A stretch of DNA of 64,000 bases from JABWBP01 sp964522165 (GTDB taxonomy: Bacteria > Calditrichota > Calditrichia > RBG-13-44-9 > J075), in contig CAZFVV010000013.1 of the NCBI GenBank assembly GCA_964522165.1, forward strand, positions 7,482 through 71,481, written 5' to 3'. The stretch's first letter is position 1; each line of letters starts with the position of its first letter. Positions 34,938-43,789 of the stretch are shown piece by piece. Under the pieces are notes generated by a model. It saw only the letters and a program-made list of their open reading frames with translations. It was not told the DNA's origin and did not search any database. Position numbers and translations under genes: made by a program.

Positions 34938-35381
34938 ATGGATCGGGCAAAAAAGTTGAATATTTCCGCAGGATTCAGCGACGCGCAGGCGCGCGAGGAG
35001 TTCTTCCGCCTGCCCCGAGTGGAATTTCTGCTGCAAGAAACCAACCCGGCTGAAGCGGGAGAGATCGGCAAAATGGTAATGAACGAACGTTTAGAAATTG
35101 CTGACCGTTTCAGTATGGAAGTGCCGGATAGCCGCATGTCCGACGCCGGCATCCGCAAGGGCGACTATGTGGTGATTCAACGGCGCAAAAACTACCGGTC
35201 CGGCGATTTATTAGCGGTGAAATTAGGCGACAAAGCCTTGATCCGGCGGTATTTCCCCACCGCCAACCGCATCCGCTTAGAATGCGCCACTCCCGACCGG
35301 CAGACCATGATCTTAGATATGGATACGCCGGGGTTTGTCATTCTGGGGTGCGTGGTGCAGGTCATTCGGGAAATAGGGTGA
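34938..35381 (+). CDS. LexA/UmuD-like S24-fold protein lacking both catalytic residues
   Basis: The 147-residue protein has no winged helix and consists mainly of an S24-like domain (MEVPDSRMSDAGIRKGDYVVIQRR, GDLLAVKLGDKALIRRYF, LGCVVQVIREIG). Aligned with the upstream LexA, the nucleophile serine (QGESMVNAGI) is an arginine here (PDSRMSDAGI), and the general-base lysine (TVKRL) is also an arginine (LIRRY). The fold glycines and the GD-V pattern are kept. It therefore looks like a protease-dead LexA/UmuD paralogue that could dimerise with LexA or act as an independent regulator. The N-terminal 50 residues are not recognisable. It lies 64 bases after lexA, probably in the same transcript. Confidence 0.7.
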   Translation: MDRAKKLNISAGFSDAQAREEFFRLPRVEFLLQETNPAEAGEIGKMVMNERLEIADRFSMEVPDSRMSDAGIRKGDYVVIQRRKNYRSGDLLAVKLGDKALIRRYFPTANRIRLECATPDRQTMILDMDTPGFVILGCVVQVIREIG

Positions 35382-35383
35382 GA

Positions 35384-35448
35384 CGTGAAACGTAAAACTT
35401 AAAACGTAATGCGTAATGCGTAACTGTTGGAGTATTGCGTATTACGGT
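35384..35448. repeat. Heptamer array, CGTGAAA/CGTAATG class, with short inverted right arm
   Basis: The units are CGTGAAA, CGTAAAA, CTTAAAA, CGTAATG twice and CGTAACT (35384-35425). After ten bases, TGCGTATTACGG and TTCAC follow as a partial inverted arm. It begins just after the stop of the LexA-like gene. Confidence 0.85.
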
Positions 35449-35476
35449 TCACATCAAAACCAATCGGAGGTTCGCG

Positions 35477-35845
35477 ATGCACCGTGTGATTCATTTCGAG
35501 ATCAGCGCCAATGACCCCGAAAAGGTCGTTGCTTTCTATAAAAAGGTATTTGGCTGGAAGATTGAAAAATGGGCGGGTCCCATGGAATATTGGATGGTGA
35601 CCACCGGCGATTCCGGGCCGGGGATCAACGGCGGTTTTTTTAAACCTGTTGAACCGTTTAACGGCACGGTGAATACCATTGAAGTGACCAACCTGGATGA
35701 AATGCTGGAAAAGGTCAAAAATAACGGCGGCCAGGTAGCCATGGAAAAGATGGCCATCCCCGGGGTGGGATACCAGGCCTACTGCAAAGACGTGGAAGGC
35801 GTGCTGTTTGGGGTGCACCAGACAGACCCGAATGCGGGAATGTGA
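35477..35845 (+). CDS. VOC-family (glyoxalase/bleomycin-resistance fold) protein
   Basis: The 122-residue protein has a single VOC fold (MHRVIHFEISANDPEKVVAFY, VFGWKIEKW, GGFFKP, QAYCKDVEGVLFGVHQ). Such proteins bind a divalent metal and act as lyases, dioxygenases or drug-binding proteins. Possible ligands are His7 and a C-terminal glutamate (VEGV). A CGGAGG site precedes the ATG; an earlier in-frame start lies in repeat DNA and is rejected. The substrate is unknown. Confidence 0.8.
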   Translation: MHRVIHFEISANDPEKVVAFYKKVFGWKIEKWAGPMEYWMVTTGDSGPGINGGFFKPVEPFNGTVNTIEVTNLDEMLEKVKNNGGQVAMEKMAIPGVGYQAYCKDVEGVLFGVHQTDPNAGM

Positions 35846-35898
35846 TAGCCGGTGAGTTACGGTTGCAAGAGATTTTTCAAACTCTCTAAGGAGATTTG

Positions 35899-36462
35899 AT
35901 GCTGAAACGCTGCGATTGGGTTCCACAGGCCGATCCGCTTTATCAAAAATACCATGATGAGGAATGGGGCGTGCCGGTGCATGAGGACCACCTGCTGTTC
36001 GAATTCCTGATTTTGGAAGGCGCCCAGGCCGGGCTAAGCTGGTCCACGATTTTGAAAAAGCGAGAGAATTACCGGCAAGCGTTCGACCACTTCGACGCCC
36101 GCAAAATTGCCCGATATGATGACCGAAAAATCCAGGCGCTGCTGAGCGATCCCGGAATCGTGCGCAACCGCCTCAAAATTCAGGCGACGATTCAAAATGC
36201 CCGGGCGTTTTTAGCCGTGCAGAAAGAGTTTGGCAGCTTCGACGCATACATCTGGCAGTTCGTGGGCGGCAAACCGAAGGTGAACGCCTGGAAGAGCCTG
36301 AAAGAAATCCCTCCCAAAACCCCGGAATCCGATGCGATGAGCAAAGATCTGCTCAAAAGAGGTTTCAAATTCGTCGGCTCCACCATTTGCTACGCCTTTA
36401 TGCAGGCGGTGGGCCTGGTTAATGACCATACCGTGGATTGCTTCCGTTACCGGCAAATGTGA
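35899..36462 (+). CDS. tag: 3-methyladenine DNA glycosylase I
   Basis: Tag removes 3-methyladenine from alkylated DNA. The 187-residue protein has the expected zinc ligands: Cys near residue 5 (LKRCDW), His in YHDEEWGVP, and His and Cys in NDHTVDC near the end. The substrate pocket motif LEGAQAGLSWSTILKKRE is intact. AAGGAG lies directly upstream of the ATG at 35899. It sits two genes after lexA and is probably part of the same DNA-damage cluster. Confidence 0.94.
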   Translation: MLKRCDWVPQADPLYQKYHDEEWGVPVHEDHLLFEFLILEGAQAGLSWSTILKKRENYRQAFDHFDARKIARYDDRKIQALLSDPGIVRNRLKIQATIQNARAFLAVQKEFGSFDAYIWQFVGGKPKVNAWKSLKEIPPKTPESDAMSKDLLKRGFKFVGSTICYAFMQAVGLVNDHTVDCFRYRQM

Positions 36463-36482
36463 GGGGAAGGGTTTCGCGTTTT

Positions 36483-36578
36483 GAGTTCCGGGTTGGGAGT
36501 TGCGAGCGGCAGGGAGTGTGATTTAGCTGATCACGCATCACGTTTCACGTTATATGTTTCACGTCATACATTTCACGG
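36483..36578. repeat. Two heptamer arrays, GAGTTCC class and CACGTTT class
   Basis: The first block (36483-36506) has GAGTTCC, GGGTTGG and GAGTTGC. The second (36532-36578) has CACGCAT, CACGTTT, CACGTTA, TATGTTT, CACGTCA, TACATTT and CACGG. Two classes of array lie in one 133-base gap. Confidence 0.88.
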
Positions 36579-36595
36579 CTCCAGGAGACCCAATC

Positions 36596-36865
36596 ATGCC
36601 GCCACTTTCCAAATCATCAGCGATGAAAGAGCTGCGAAAAATCCCCGGGGTGGGAAAGTCCATTGCGGAAGACCTTTGGAACCTGGATATTCATTCCGTC
36701 GCGGATTTGAAAGACCGGAACCCGGAAACGCTGTATCATCAACTTTGTGCTCTCCAGGGCATACAAATAGATCGCTGTATGCTCTACGTCTTTCGCTGCG
36801 CGGTTTATTATGCCTCAAATACGCATCATGAACCGCACTTGTTGAAGTGGTGGAATTGGAAGTGA
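36596..36865 (+). CDS. Cdd1/pathogenicity-locus HhH protein
   Basis: The 89-residue protein has a helix-hairpin-helix motif (ELRKIPGVGKSIAEDLWNL) followed by LYVFRCAVYYAS. It matches the small Cdd1 ('pathogenicity locus') family, thought to bind DNA. AGGAG lies nine bases before the ATG. Earlier in-frame codons overlap the CACGTTT array and are not used. It lies directly after tag. Confidence 0.82.
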   Translation: MPPLSKSSAMKELRKIPGVGKSIAEDLWNLDIHSVADLKDRNPETLYHQLCALQGIQIDRCMLYVFRCAVYYASNTHHEPHLLKWWNWK

Positions 36866-37023
36866 ACATGCCGCTTTCAGGAGCGGTAGCCGTGAAGCGG
36901 AGAACTCTGCCGCCAGGTAGCGCCATGCAATGCGTACGTAAAACATGAGTTTGAAGAATGAGAACACTCGTCAGATGCTGAACCTGACTGATGTTCCGGA
37001 ATAAACCAAAAGGAGAACAAGCA

Positions 37024-37089
37024 ATGATGTTAATAGAGAAATCGATGCCAGGAATCTCCGGGCGAGAACCGGAAAGGAGTACGGCATGA
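37024..37089 (+). CDS. Possible 21-residue leader peptide
   Basis: A short frame (MMLIEKSMPG and so on) starts after an AAAAGGAG site and ends by overlapping the start of the BNR gene as ATGA. The ribosome binding site of that gene lies inside it. It may couple translation or be a leader peptide; it has no recognisable homologue from sequence alone. The rest of the 220-base gap shows nothing clear. Confidence 0.35.
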   Translation: MMLIEKSMPGISGREPERSTA

Positions 37090-38201
37090 GCGGAGTACGA
37101 GTTTTAGTCGGCACGCGCAAAGGAGCTTTTATCCTGACATCGGACGGCAGGCGCGACCGCTGGGATGTCAGCGGCCCCCACTTCGGAGGCTGGGAAATGT
37201 ATCACCTGAAAGGCTCCCCGGTCGATCCGAACCGGCTGTACGCCTCGCAATCCAGCGGCTGGTTCGGGCAGGTGATCCAGCGCTCCAATGACGGCGGCAA
37301 AACCTGGGAGCCGGCAGGCAACAAGTTCGAGTACGACGGCGTTCCCGGAACGCACCAGTGGTACGACGGCACGCCCCACCCCTGGGAATTCAAGCGCGTC
37401 TGGCACCTGGAGCCATCGCTCAGCGATCCGGGTACGGTTTACGCCGGGGTTGAAGACGCCGCATTGTTTCGCACCACCGACGGCGGGCAGACCTGGGAAG
37501 AGCTCTCCGGCCTGCGCGGCCACGGCTCCGGGCCTAAATGGCAGCCGGGCGCCGGCGGGATGTGCCTGCACACCATCCTTCTGGACGCCAGCGACCCTGC
37601 CCGAATCTTCATCGCTATCTCTGCTGCGGGCGCTTTCCGCACTGACGACGCCGGCAAAACCTGGCAGCCGATCAACCGGGGGCTGAAATCCGAATATATC
37701 CCCGACCCCAACGCAGAGGTCGGCCACTGCGTTCACCGCATCGCCATGCACCGCTCGCGCCCGAACGTGTTGTTCATGCAGAAGCACTGGGACGTGATGC
37801 GCAGCGATGACGCCGGGGCATCCTGGTACGAGGTGAGCGGGAATTTGCCGAGCGACTTCGGGTTCGTAATCGACGTTCACGCCCATGAACCGGAGACCAT
37901 CTACGTTATCCCGATCAAGAGCGACTCCGAACACTACCCGCCCGAGGGAAAGCTGCGCGTTTACCGCAGCCGCGCGGGTGGAAACGAGTGGGAACCGCTC
38001 AGCAAAGGTCTGCCGCAACGCGACTGCTACGTCAACATTTTGCGCGACGCGATGGCCGTGGACACGCTCGATCCCTGCGGGGTGTACTTCGGTACCACCG
38101 GCGGGCAGGTGTACGCCTCCGCCGATGCCGGAGACAGTTGGGCTCCCATTGTCCGGGATCTTCCTGCGGTGCTCTCCGTGGAGGTGCAGACGCTGCCATG
38201 A
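37086..38201 (+). CDS. BNR-repeat propeller protein (exo-alpha-sialidase-like/VPS10-type)
   Basis: The 371-residue protein has no signal peptide and several BNR repeats (SNDGGKTW, TTDGGQTW, TDDAGKTW, SDDAGASW, SADAGDSW). It begins VRVLVGTRKGAFIL. This group of intracellular propellers is often found with a ThiS/MoaD-like partner; here one follows with an ATGA overlap. The role is unknown, although 'glycosyl hydrolase' is the usual label. No catalytic sialidase residues can be identified. Confidence 0.78.
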   Translation: MSGVRVLVGTRKGAFILTSDGRRDRWDVSGPHFGGWEMYHLKGSPVDPNRLYASQSSGWFGQVIQRSNDGGKTWEPAGNKFEYDGVPGTHQWYDGTPHPWEFKRVWHLEPSLSDPGTVYAGVEDAALFRTTDGGQTWEELSGLRGHGSGPKWQPGAGGMCLHTILLDASDPARIFIAISAAGAFRTDDAGKTWQPINRGLKSEYIPDPNAEVGHCVHRIAMHRSRPNVLFMQKHWDVMRSDDAGASWYEVSGNLPSDFGFVIDVHAHEPETIYVIPIKSDSEHYPPEGKLRVYRSRAGGNEWEPLSKGLPQRDCYVNILRDAMAVDTLDPCGVYFGTTGGQVYASADAGDSWAPIVRDLPAVLSVEVQTLP

Positions 38202-38494
38202 TCCGGGTGATCCTTCCTCCGCATTTGCGAAACCTGGCGCAGGTGGATGGTGAGGTGGCGCTCGAGGTCGAAGGCGCGGTAACGCTGCGCTCGGTCCTCG
38301 ATGCGCTCGAAACTCGCTATCCGATGCTGCGCGGAACCATCCGCGACCACGCCACCCAACAACGCCGGCCCTTCTTGCGGTTCTTCGCCTGCAAGGAGGA
38401 TCTCTCTCACGAGCCGCCGAACGCCCCGCTGCCCGAGGCAGTCGCGTCCGGAGCGGAGCCGTTTTTCATCGTGGGGGCGATTGCCGGGGGGTAG
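38198..38494 (+). CDS. MoaD/ThiS-like ubiquitin-fold sulfur carrier protein
   Basis: The 98-residue protein has a beta-grasp pattern (IRVILPPHLRNLA, VTLRSVLDALETRYP) and ends in a diglycine (AIAGG). That is the feature of MoaD and ThiS carriers that become thiocarboxylated by an E1-like enzyme. It overlaps the upstream BNR gene by ATGA, so the two are translated together. No MoeB or ThiF gene is near. The role is uncertain; the pair may act together. Confidence 0.75.
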   Translation: MIRVILPPHLRNLAQVDGEVALEVEGAVTLRSVLDALETRYPMLRGTIRDHATQQRRPFLRFFACKEDLSHEPPNAPLPEAVASGAEPFFIVGAIAGG

Positions 38495-38764
38495 GTAGCG
38501 CCGAACAGTTAACCCCGGCATGAGATTGCCCCCCTGGCGACGGGCGCACCATAGATTGCATCTTACCTGAGACAGGGCTTCCGGCCGCTGCGTTCCACAA
38601 CAGGGCAGACTATGGAACGAGTAGGAATATAACATCTCATTCCAGTGCTGAAGCACGGGAATGCCTTGTAAGGCTCTGCCTCATGTTGGAGATTTGTGCA
38701 ATTTGTGCTGCGCCCGCTATTCCCGGCAATAATTTCAAAAAATTCACAAATAAAGGAGATAAAA
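38495..38764. other. 270-base intergenic stretch with a GC hairpin repeat
   Basis: No gene is visible. A palindromic piece CATTCCAGTGCTGAAGCACG at 38639-38658, followed by GAATGCC, resembles the terminator-associated sequence at 45577-45603 (TTCCAGTGCT, then GGAAC). Confidence 0.5.
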
Positions 38765-39172
38765 ATGGCCACAAAGATTTTCATAAATCTGCCGGTTAAA
38801 AATCTCGAAAAATCAATAGATTTCTTTACCAGGCTCGGCTTTCCGTTTAACCCGCAATTTACCGATGATAAGGCTGCCTGCCTGGTCATCGGGGAGAATA
38901 TCTATGCCATGCTGTTGACGGAGCCGTTCTTCAAAACGTTCACCCCAAAAGAGATTTCCGACGCGAAGAGAAGCACCGAAGTTCTGATTGCAATCGATGC
39001 GGAAAGCAGGGCCGAGGTTGATGAAATGGTAAAAAAGGCAGTGGAAGCAGGCGGTTCCCTCTACAGAAAACCCCAGGATCACGGCTGGATGTACGGCCAC
39101 AGTTTTGAAGATTTGGACGGCCACCAATGGGAGGTGCTGTATATGGATGAGAGTGCCATGCCTCAGGTGTAA
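38765..39172 (+). CDS. VOC-family protein (glyoxalase/bleomycin-resistance superfamily)
   Basis: The 135-residue protein begins MATKIFINLPVKNLEKSIDFF, followed by FPFNPQFTDDKAACLVIG and HSFEDLDGHQWEVLYMD. This is the pattern of single-domain VOC proteins labelled extradiol-dioxygenase or glyoxalase-like. AAAGGAG precedes the ATG. It is followed by another, two-domain VOC protein. The substrate is unknown. Confidence 0.85.
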   Translation: MATKIFINLPVKNLEKSIDFFTRLGFPFNPQFTDDKAACLVIGENIYAMLLTEPFFKTFTPKEISDAKRSTEVLIAIDAESRAEVDEMVKKAVEAGGSLYRKPQDHGWMYGHSFEDLDGHQWEVLYMDESAMPQV

Positions 39173-39228
39173 ATTGATCGAGTTTTCAATGAATCACCTC
39201 CAAATTTATTTTTGAAAGGAAAACCGCC

Positions 39229-40134
39229 ATGCAAAAAATCACTCCATTCTTATGGTTCGATAATCAGGCCGAAGAGGCAATGAATTTTTATACCGCCATT
39301 TTCAAGAACTCCAAAACCGGAAATATCTCTCGCTATGACGACGCCGGGGCAGCAGCTTCGGGAAGGCCGAAAGGGTCGGTAATGACGGCGTCATTCCAGC
39401 TCTGCGGACAGGATTTTGTCGTTCTCAATGGCGGGCCGCACTTCAAATTCAATCCCTCCATATCCTTTTTTGTAATCCTTGAGACCGAAGCAGAGGTTGA
39501 TAATCTCTGGCAGGAGCTTACGGAAGGGGGAATGGCGCTAATGGAGCTTCAGAAATACGACTGGAGCGACAAATACGGTTGGGTTCAGGATAAATTCGGG
39601 CTTTCCTGGCAGATAAGTCTCGGGCGAAAAGAAGACGTCGGGCAATTCATTTCACCGTCGTTACTATTCGTCGGGAAGCAGCACGGCAGAGCAGAGGAGG
39701 CAGTTCGTTTCTATACTTCCGTATTCAAGGATTCTGATATTGCCGGAATACTCCGCTACAAATCCGGCGAAGAGCAACCGGAGGGTACCGTGAAGCATGC
39801 CCAGTTTACCCTGAACGGCCAGGTATTTATGGCGATGGACAGCGCGCTCGACCATCCTTTTACCTTCAATGAAGCGGTGTCATTGATGGTGAATTGTGAA
39901 ACGCAGGAAGAAGTTGATTATTATTGGGAGAAACTTTCCGAAGGGGGAGATGAAAAGGCGCAAATGTGCGGCTGGCTGAAAGACAAATTTGGTTTGTCAT
40001 GGCAAATCGTGCCTACGATTTTGAACAAGTTGTTACAAGACCGGGATGCCGGAAAATCACAAAGGGTTATGCAAGCAATGCTTCAAATGAAGAAAATTAG
40101 CATTGAAGACTTGAAGAAAGCATACCAGGGATAA
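39229..40134 (+). CDS. Two-domain PhnB-like VOC protein
   Basis: The 301-residue protein contains two tandem PhnB/3-demethylubiquinone-methyltransferase-like VOC domains (ITPFLWFDNQAEEAMNFYTAIF and SLLFVGKQHGRAEEAVRFYTSVF). Each ends with a GLSWQI motif. The C-terminal KLLQDRDAGKSQRVMQAML is usual for this family. Such proteins are common near SRPBCC and DUF1801 genes in soil bacteria, as here; their substrates are unknown. AAAGGA precedes the ATG. Confidence 0.88.
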   Translation: MQKITPFLWFDNQAEEAMNFYTAIFKNSKTGNISRYDDAGAAASGRPKGSVMTASFQLCGQDFVVLNGGPHFKFNPSISFFVILETEAEVDNLWQELTEGGMALMELQKYDWSDKYGWVQDKFGLSWQISLGRKEDVGQFISPSLLFVGKQHGRAEEAVRFYTSVFKDSDIAGILRYKSGEEQPEGTVKHAQFTLNGQVFMAMDSALDHPFTFNEAVSLMVNCETQEEVDYYWEKLSEGGDEKAQMCGWLKDKFGLSWQIVPTILNKLLQDRDAGKSQRVMQAMLQMKKISIEDLKKAYQG

Positions 40135-40179
40135 TCGTCGAATTGGATCAAAATGTGGCATTAAAACAAGGAGAAATCC

Positions 40180-40629
40180 ATGGATAGACTCAAATTTTCC
40201 ATTGTTATAGATGCGCCCAAAGAAAAAGTTTGGCGCACGATGCTCGACGAAGATACTTACCGGGTATGGACGGAAGTGTTTATGCCCGGCTCTCACTATA
40301 TCGGCGATTGGAGTAAGGGGAGCAAAATTCTTTTTTTAGCTCCCGGGGAAAAGGGCGAGTTATCCGGCATGGTGAGCCGCATAAAAGAGAACCGGCCGTA
40401 TGAGTATATCTCTATCGAACACCTTGGGGTGGTGCAAGACGGAAAAGAAGACACTTCCATTGAAGCGGCGAAGCAATGGGCGGGAGCGCTTGAAAACTAC
40501 ACATTCAAGGAGAAAGACGGAACAACAGAAGTGCTGGTGGATTTGGATTCAGCGGACGAGTATAAAGAGATGTTCCAGGGCATTTGGCCGAAGGCGCTGC
40601 AAAAACTCAAGGAACTGGCCGAAAAATAG
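40180..40629 (+). CDS. SRPBCC/AHSA1-like protein
   Basis: The 149-residue protein starts DRLKFSIVIDAPKEKVWRTML and has the SRPBCC (START/AHSA1) ligand-binding fold outline (EVFMPGSHYIGDWSKGSKI, YEYISIEHLG). Such proteins bind hydrophobic ligands or act as Hsp90 co-chaperone-like domains. AAGGAG precedes the ATG. It belongs to the VOC/DUF1801 cluster. Confidence 0.85.
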   Translation: MDRLKFSIVIDAPKEKVWRTMLDEDTYRVWTEVFMPGSHYIGDWSKGSKILFLAPGEKGELSGMVSRIKENRPYEYISIEHLGVVQDGKEDTSIEAAKQWAGALENYTFKEKDGTTEVLVDLDSADEYKEMFQGIWPKALQKLKELAEK

Positions 40630-40660
40630 GGCAATTTGTATGAGATAAGGATGAGTAAAT

Positions 40661-41044
40661 ATGGAAAAAGCTGCTAAAACTATTCCTGCAAAGACCGTTG
40701 ATGAATACCTGCGCGCGCTTCCCGAAGCGATGCGAACCACCCTGGAAACAGTCCGCCAGTCGATAAAAGCGGCTGCGCCACAGGCAGAAGAGGTTATCAG
40801 CTACCGGATTCCCACCTATAAATACCGGGGGCCGCTGGTTCACTTTGCAGCATTTAAGGATCATTGTTCCCTGGTTGTAGTGAGCAAATCAATACTGGAG
40901 ATTCTTGAACAAGAGCTCCAATCGTATAAAATTTCCGGAACGACGATCCATTTTTCGCCCGAGAAACCGCTTCCTGCAATCCTGGTAAAGAAAATTGTCG
41001 AAGCGAGAATCAAAGAGAATGAAGAGAGAAATGCTGCAAATTAA
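40661..41044 (+). CDS. DUF1801 protein (iron-chaperone-like, YdhG type)
   Basis: The 127-residue protein has the DUF1801/YdhG pattern (TVDEYLRALPEAMRTTLETVRQSIKAAAPQAEEVISYRIPTYKY, given here as the region 12-55) and ends in a charged helix. The family is called iron-chaperone-like because of similarity to frataxin. It completes the VOC, PhnB, SRPBCC, DUF1801 set. The 113 bases after it hold a weak hairpin (about 41119-41147) before a convergent gene. Confidence 0.85.
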   Translation: MEKAAKTIPAKTVDEYLRALPEAMRTTLETVRQSIKAAAPQAEEVISYRIPTYKYRGPLVHFAAFKDHCSLVVVSKSILEILEQELQSYKISGTTIHFSPEKPLPAILVKKIVEARIKENEERNAAN

Positions 41045-41157
41045 ATGTGGCTCTCCGGCCTTTCCCCGGGCTACGGCGGCAGGTAGATTGGCAGGCTCAC
41101 CAGCTTCATTGGCGCATCGCCCCGGCTCATTCAACGCCGGGCTTTAAACCGCTCCGG

Positions 41158-43602
41158 TCAGTTCTCCGCTTCCACCACGAACTCACCGCCGCCGGCGCTC
41201 TCGAAGAACAGCGTTCCATCGCTTTCCACCGCGACCGTTGGGAGCTGTTTTCCGTTTTGAAGTGCCTGATATTTTCCCGGCTTCAGGCCGGTGAGCAGGT
41301 GTTGCACGGTTTTGCCGGCGGAGATGCGGTAGCGGATCGCCTCTGCCATTTCCGCGGTTCTGTTGAAAAATGCCACCTGCTCGCCGTTGATGAGCGCGCC
41401 GATAAAATCTCCGCTCTCTAATTTTTCAACCGTCGCCATGGTTTTCAGGGTGTTGGCGTCGCCTATCTGCATTACCGCGAGATATTGCGAGGCGCTGTCG
41501 CCGGAAAGGTCTTCCACCTCTAAGCGATGCGTGCCCGCCCAGAATCCGCCCCAGGGAGTGAACGGTCCCCGCTCGCTCAGGTCCTTCCCTTCCGCGTCCC
41601 TAAACCAGTGGTGGGCGTCCCCTTCGCTTCCGCCGCGCAGGCGCAGTTGATAGTTGCCCGGGGCCAGGAATTTGAGAAACAGTTTCCCGTGCGCGTTCGC
41701 GTAGGTGTTCGTCACCGCCAGAATTCCCCCGCCCGGGGCAGTCCAAAAGCCGGGGCCTTCCTGCTTCCAACCGCCCTTTACGATTTCCGGCTCGGAAGAC
41801 GTGTGCAACAGCCAGCGGCGCTTAATCGCCGGGTTGTTCACTAACACGTCATCGAAAATGAGCAAATATTCCTGGTTGCTGTAGTCGGGAGCGTGGGGAT
41901 CGTGCAGGTAGAGCAGCTTGCGCCGCATTCGCCGGGCGTAGTTTTCTTCTTTGTAAGAGCGGGTATAATCATAATCCACGAAATCGAAAATGCCCGGCTG
42001 AAAGCGCAGCGCCCGCATTTCCCCAACGTGATTCCGGCCTCCCGGCCGGTTATCCGGGTCGTTATAGGCGTCGGCGTAATCGTTGGTATTAGCGCCAAAT
42101 TCGTACAGCGGAGAACCGTCAGGAGGGTACATCGCCAGCAGGTTGTGATAGATAGGCGTGTTGCTGCGCTCGGACTTGGGCAGGTCGTTGGAGCCTTTGG
42201 TAACCCCGGCGTCGAGCGCCAGCAACCCGTATTTGAAAATAACAAAACTGCTGTTATCCTTATGATAATGGCGGGCCAGGTGGTAGGTAGGGGTATAGAA
42301 ATTGATCTTGGTAGCGTTTTGGGTGGTCAGGTCGCTGCGCAGAATGACGTCCCCCAGCCCGAAGCGATAAGCGGTTTTTAACCCCACCTGCGCCGGGGTT
42401 CTTTTCTCGACGTCCTTGAATCCCCACAAAAATTTGTAGAATAGCCAGAACAGGCGGGGTTTATATTCATCCAGCGATTGTTGGGTAAATTTGTATTCGC
42501 TGTCTTCCATGATCCAGCGGTAAAAACCGGCAGAGGCAGGATCTTCCGATCTAATCAGCCCGGTAATGGCGGAAATTCGCAGCAGGGTTCCGCTGCTATC
42601 CCACTCTCGCAAATCCACGGCGTCGTTGCGCTGTTCGAAGAATCCCTGCCGTTCCCCGTCGATGCGCATGGGATAGACGTAAAAATAGAGATACCTGGGA
42701 ATGTCGCGCAGCCAGTTTATCTCCGTGAAAAAGTTTTGCCCCAGGGCGGAAGACATCGCCGCGGCGAACCAGATGATATTGACCGCCCCGCCGCCAAAGT
42801 AATTAGCGCCCTCGCTCCATCCGGCGGTACCCTCGAAAAGATGTTCCCCCATTCGTAAAACCCGGTTCAGCCAGAGCCATTCGACCCCGTTCAACATTTC
42901 CTGCGCCACCGCCTCGTAATCGCTTCCTAGCTCATCGCCCCATAAGGCCAGCCCGCCCACCCCCACGTCGTGGCACTTAGCGGAAATGGTGAGGCCTAAC
43001 TTCACTTTGCCGCCGGGGTTGATGTCCTTTTCCCGGTTGCGAAAATTGGCGATCAAGGCGTCGGCGATAACGCGCTTCTGGGAGAGGGACAGGTGGCCGT
43101 AGCACCAGTCGTACACCACCCCCAGGGCCAGGTTGAGATACCCTCCCTGGGAACTCGAGTTGAAAATGGCGGCGTGGGATTGCTCTACGAATTTTTTCTC
43201 CATGCGCCGGGCAATCTCCTCCGCGTGGGCGTACGCTTTTTCGGCGTATTCTTTTCCGCTGTAGGCGAATTGATAATTGGAGAATAACCCCGACGAAGCG
43301 GCGTAGCTCAAAAATGCAAAATTATTGGCGTCGAGCAAAAGATAATTGCGGCTTTTGTTTGCGGGTGATTCCGCAAAGGCGCTGTCAACCCGGCCGAGGT
43401 AGTGTTGAAAATTCGCCGCTTCGTAACGGTCGATATAATCTTTAACGACTGCCAGGCTTTGCCGGGTAAAATACAGGCGGGGGTGCTCCCGTTTGGCCAG
43501 CGGGCTGCCCGGGGGCGGGGTAAAATTTTGCCCCAGGGCGGTCAGCGCCGCGCCGGGCAGAAGAAGCCAGCATACGATGGATCGAAACGTGGGGTATCGC
43601 AT
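41158..43602 (-). CDS. Secreted heparinase II/III-like polysaccharide lyase
   Basis: The 814-residue protein has a signal peptide (MRYPTFRSIVCWLLLPGA, ending TALGQ). The N-terminal half is an alpha-helical toroid with conserved YDWCYGHLS, and a beta-sandwich follows (YHLARHYHKDNSSFVIFKYG, with a likely catalytic histidine). This is typical of heparinase II/III and alginate-lyase-type enzymes that cleave acidic polysaccharides. A C-terminal beta-rich module of about 120 residues completes it. I chose the start at 43602 because GGAGAG lies nine bases upstream and the signal peptide begins there; 19 upstream codons are open but lack these features. Its exact substrate is not known. Confidence 0.72.
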   Translation of the reverse strand: MRYPTFRSIVCWLLLPGAALTALGQNFTPPPGSPLAKREHPRLYFTRQSLAVVKDYIDRYEAANFQHYLGRVDSAFAESPANKSRNYLLLDANNFAFLSYAASSGLFSNYQFAYSGKEYAEKAYAHAEEIARRMEKKFVEQSHAAIFNSSSQGGYLNLALGVVYDWCYGHLSLSQKRVIADALIANFRNREKDINPGGKVKLGLTISAKCHDVGVGGLALWGDELGSDYEAVAQEMLNGVEWLWLNRVLRMGEHLFEGTAGWSEGANYFGGGAVNIIWFAAAMSSALGQNFFTEINWLRDIPRYLYFYVYPMRIDGERQGFFEQRNDAVDLREWDSSGTLLRISAITGLIRSEDPASAGFYRWIMEDSEYKFTQQSLDEYKPRLFWLFYKFLWGFKDVEKRTPAQVGLKTAYRFGLGDVILRSDLTTQNATKINFYTPTYHLARHYHKDNSSFVIFKYGLLALDAGVTKGSNDLPKSERSNTPIYHNLLAMYPPDGSPLYEFGANTNDYADAYNDPDNRPGGRNHVGEMRALRFQPGIFDFVDYDYTRSYKEENYARRMRRKLLYLHDPHAPDYSNQEYLLIFDDVLVNNPAIKRRWLLHTSSEPEIVKGGWKQEGPGFWTAPGGGILAVTNTYANAHGKLFLKFLAPGNYQLRLRGGSEGDAHHWFRDAEGKDLSERGPFTPWGGFWAGTHRLEVEDLSGDSASQYLAVMQIGDANTLKTMATVEKLESGDFIGALINGEQVAFFNRTAEMAEAIRYRISAGKTVQHLLTGLKPGKYQALQNGKQLPTVAVESDGTLFFESAGGGEFVVEAEN

Positions 43603-43789
43603 TATATTTCGCTCTCCGGTTCTATAATTGCAGTTATACTTCGCCGCCTCCTTCATCATCGGAAAGAACTTCAGTTGCGTTAATTAGATGTGGTAATGAA
43701 TGAAAAATATGAGTATTTTTTGTCCCTTATGGTTCGTTCGGGTGCTTCTGAAAAACGCGGTAGTTTGCGAAAAAGGGTAAATCATCGCC

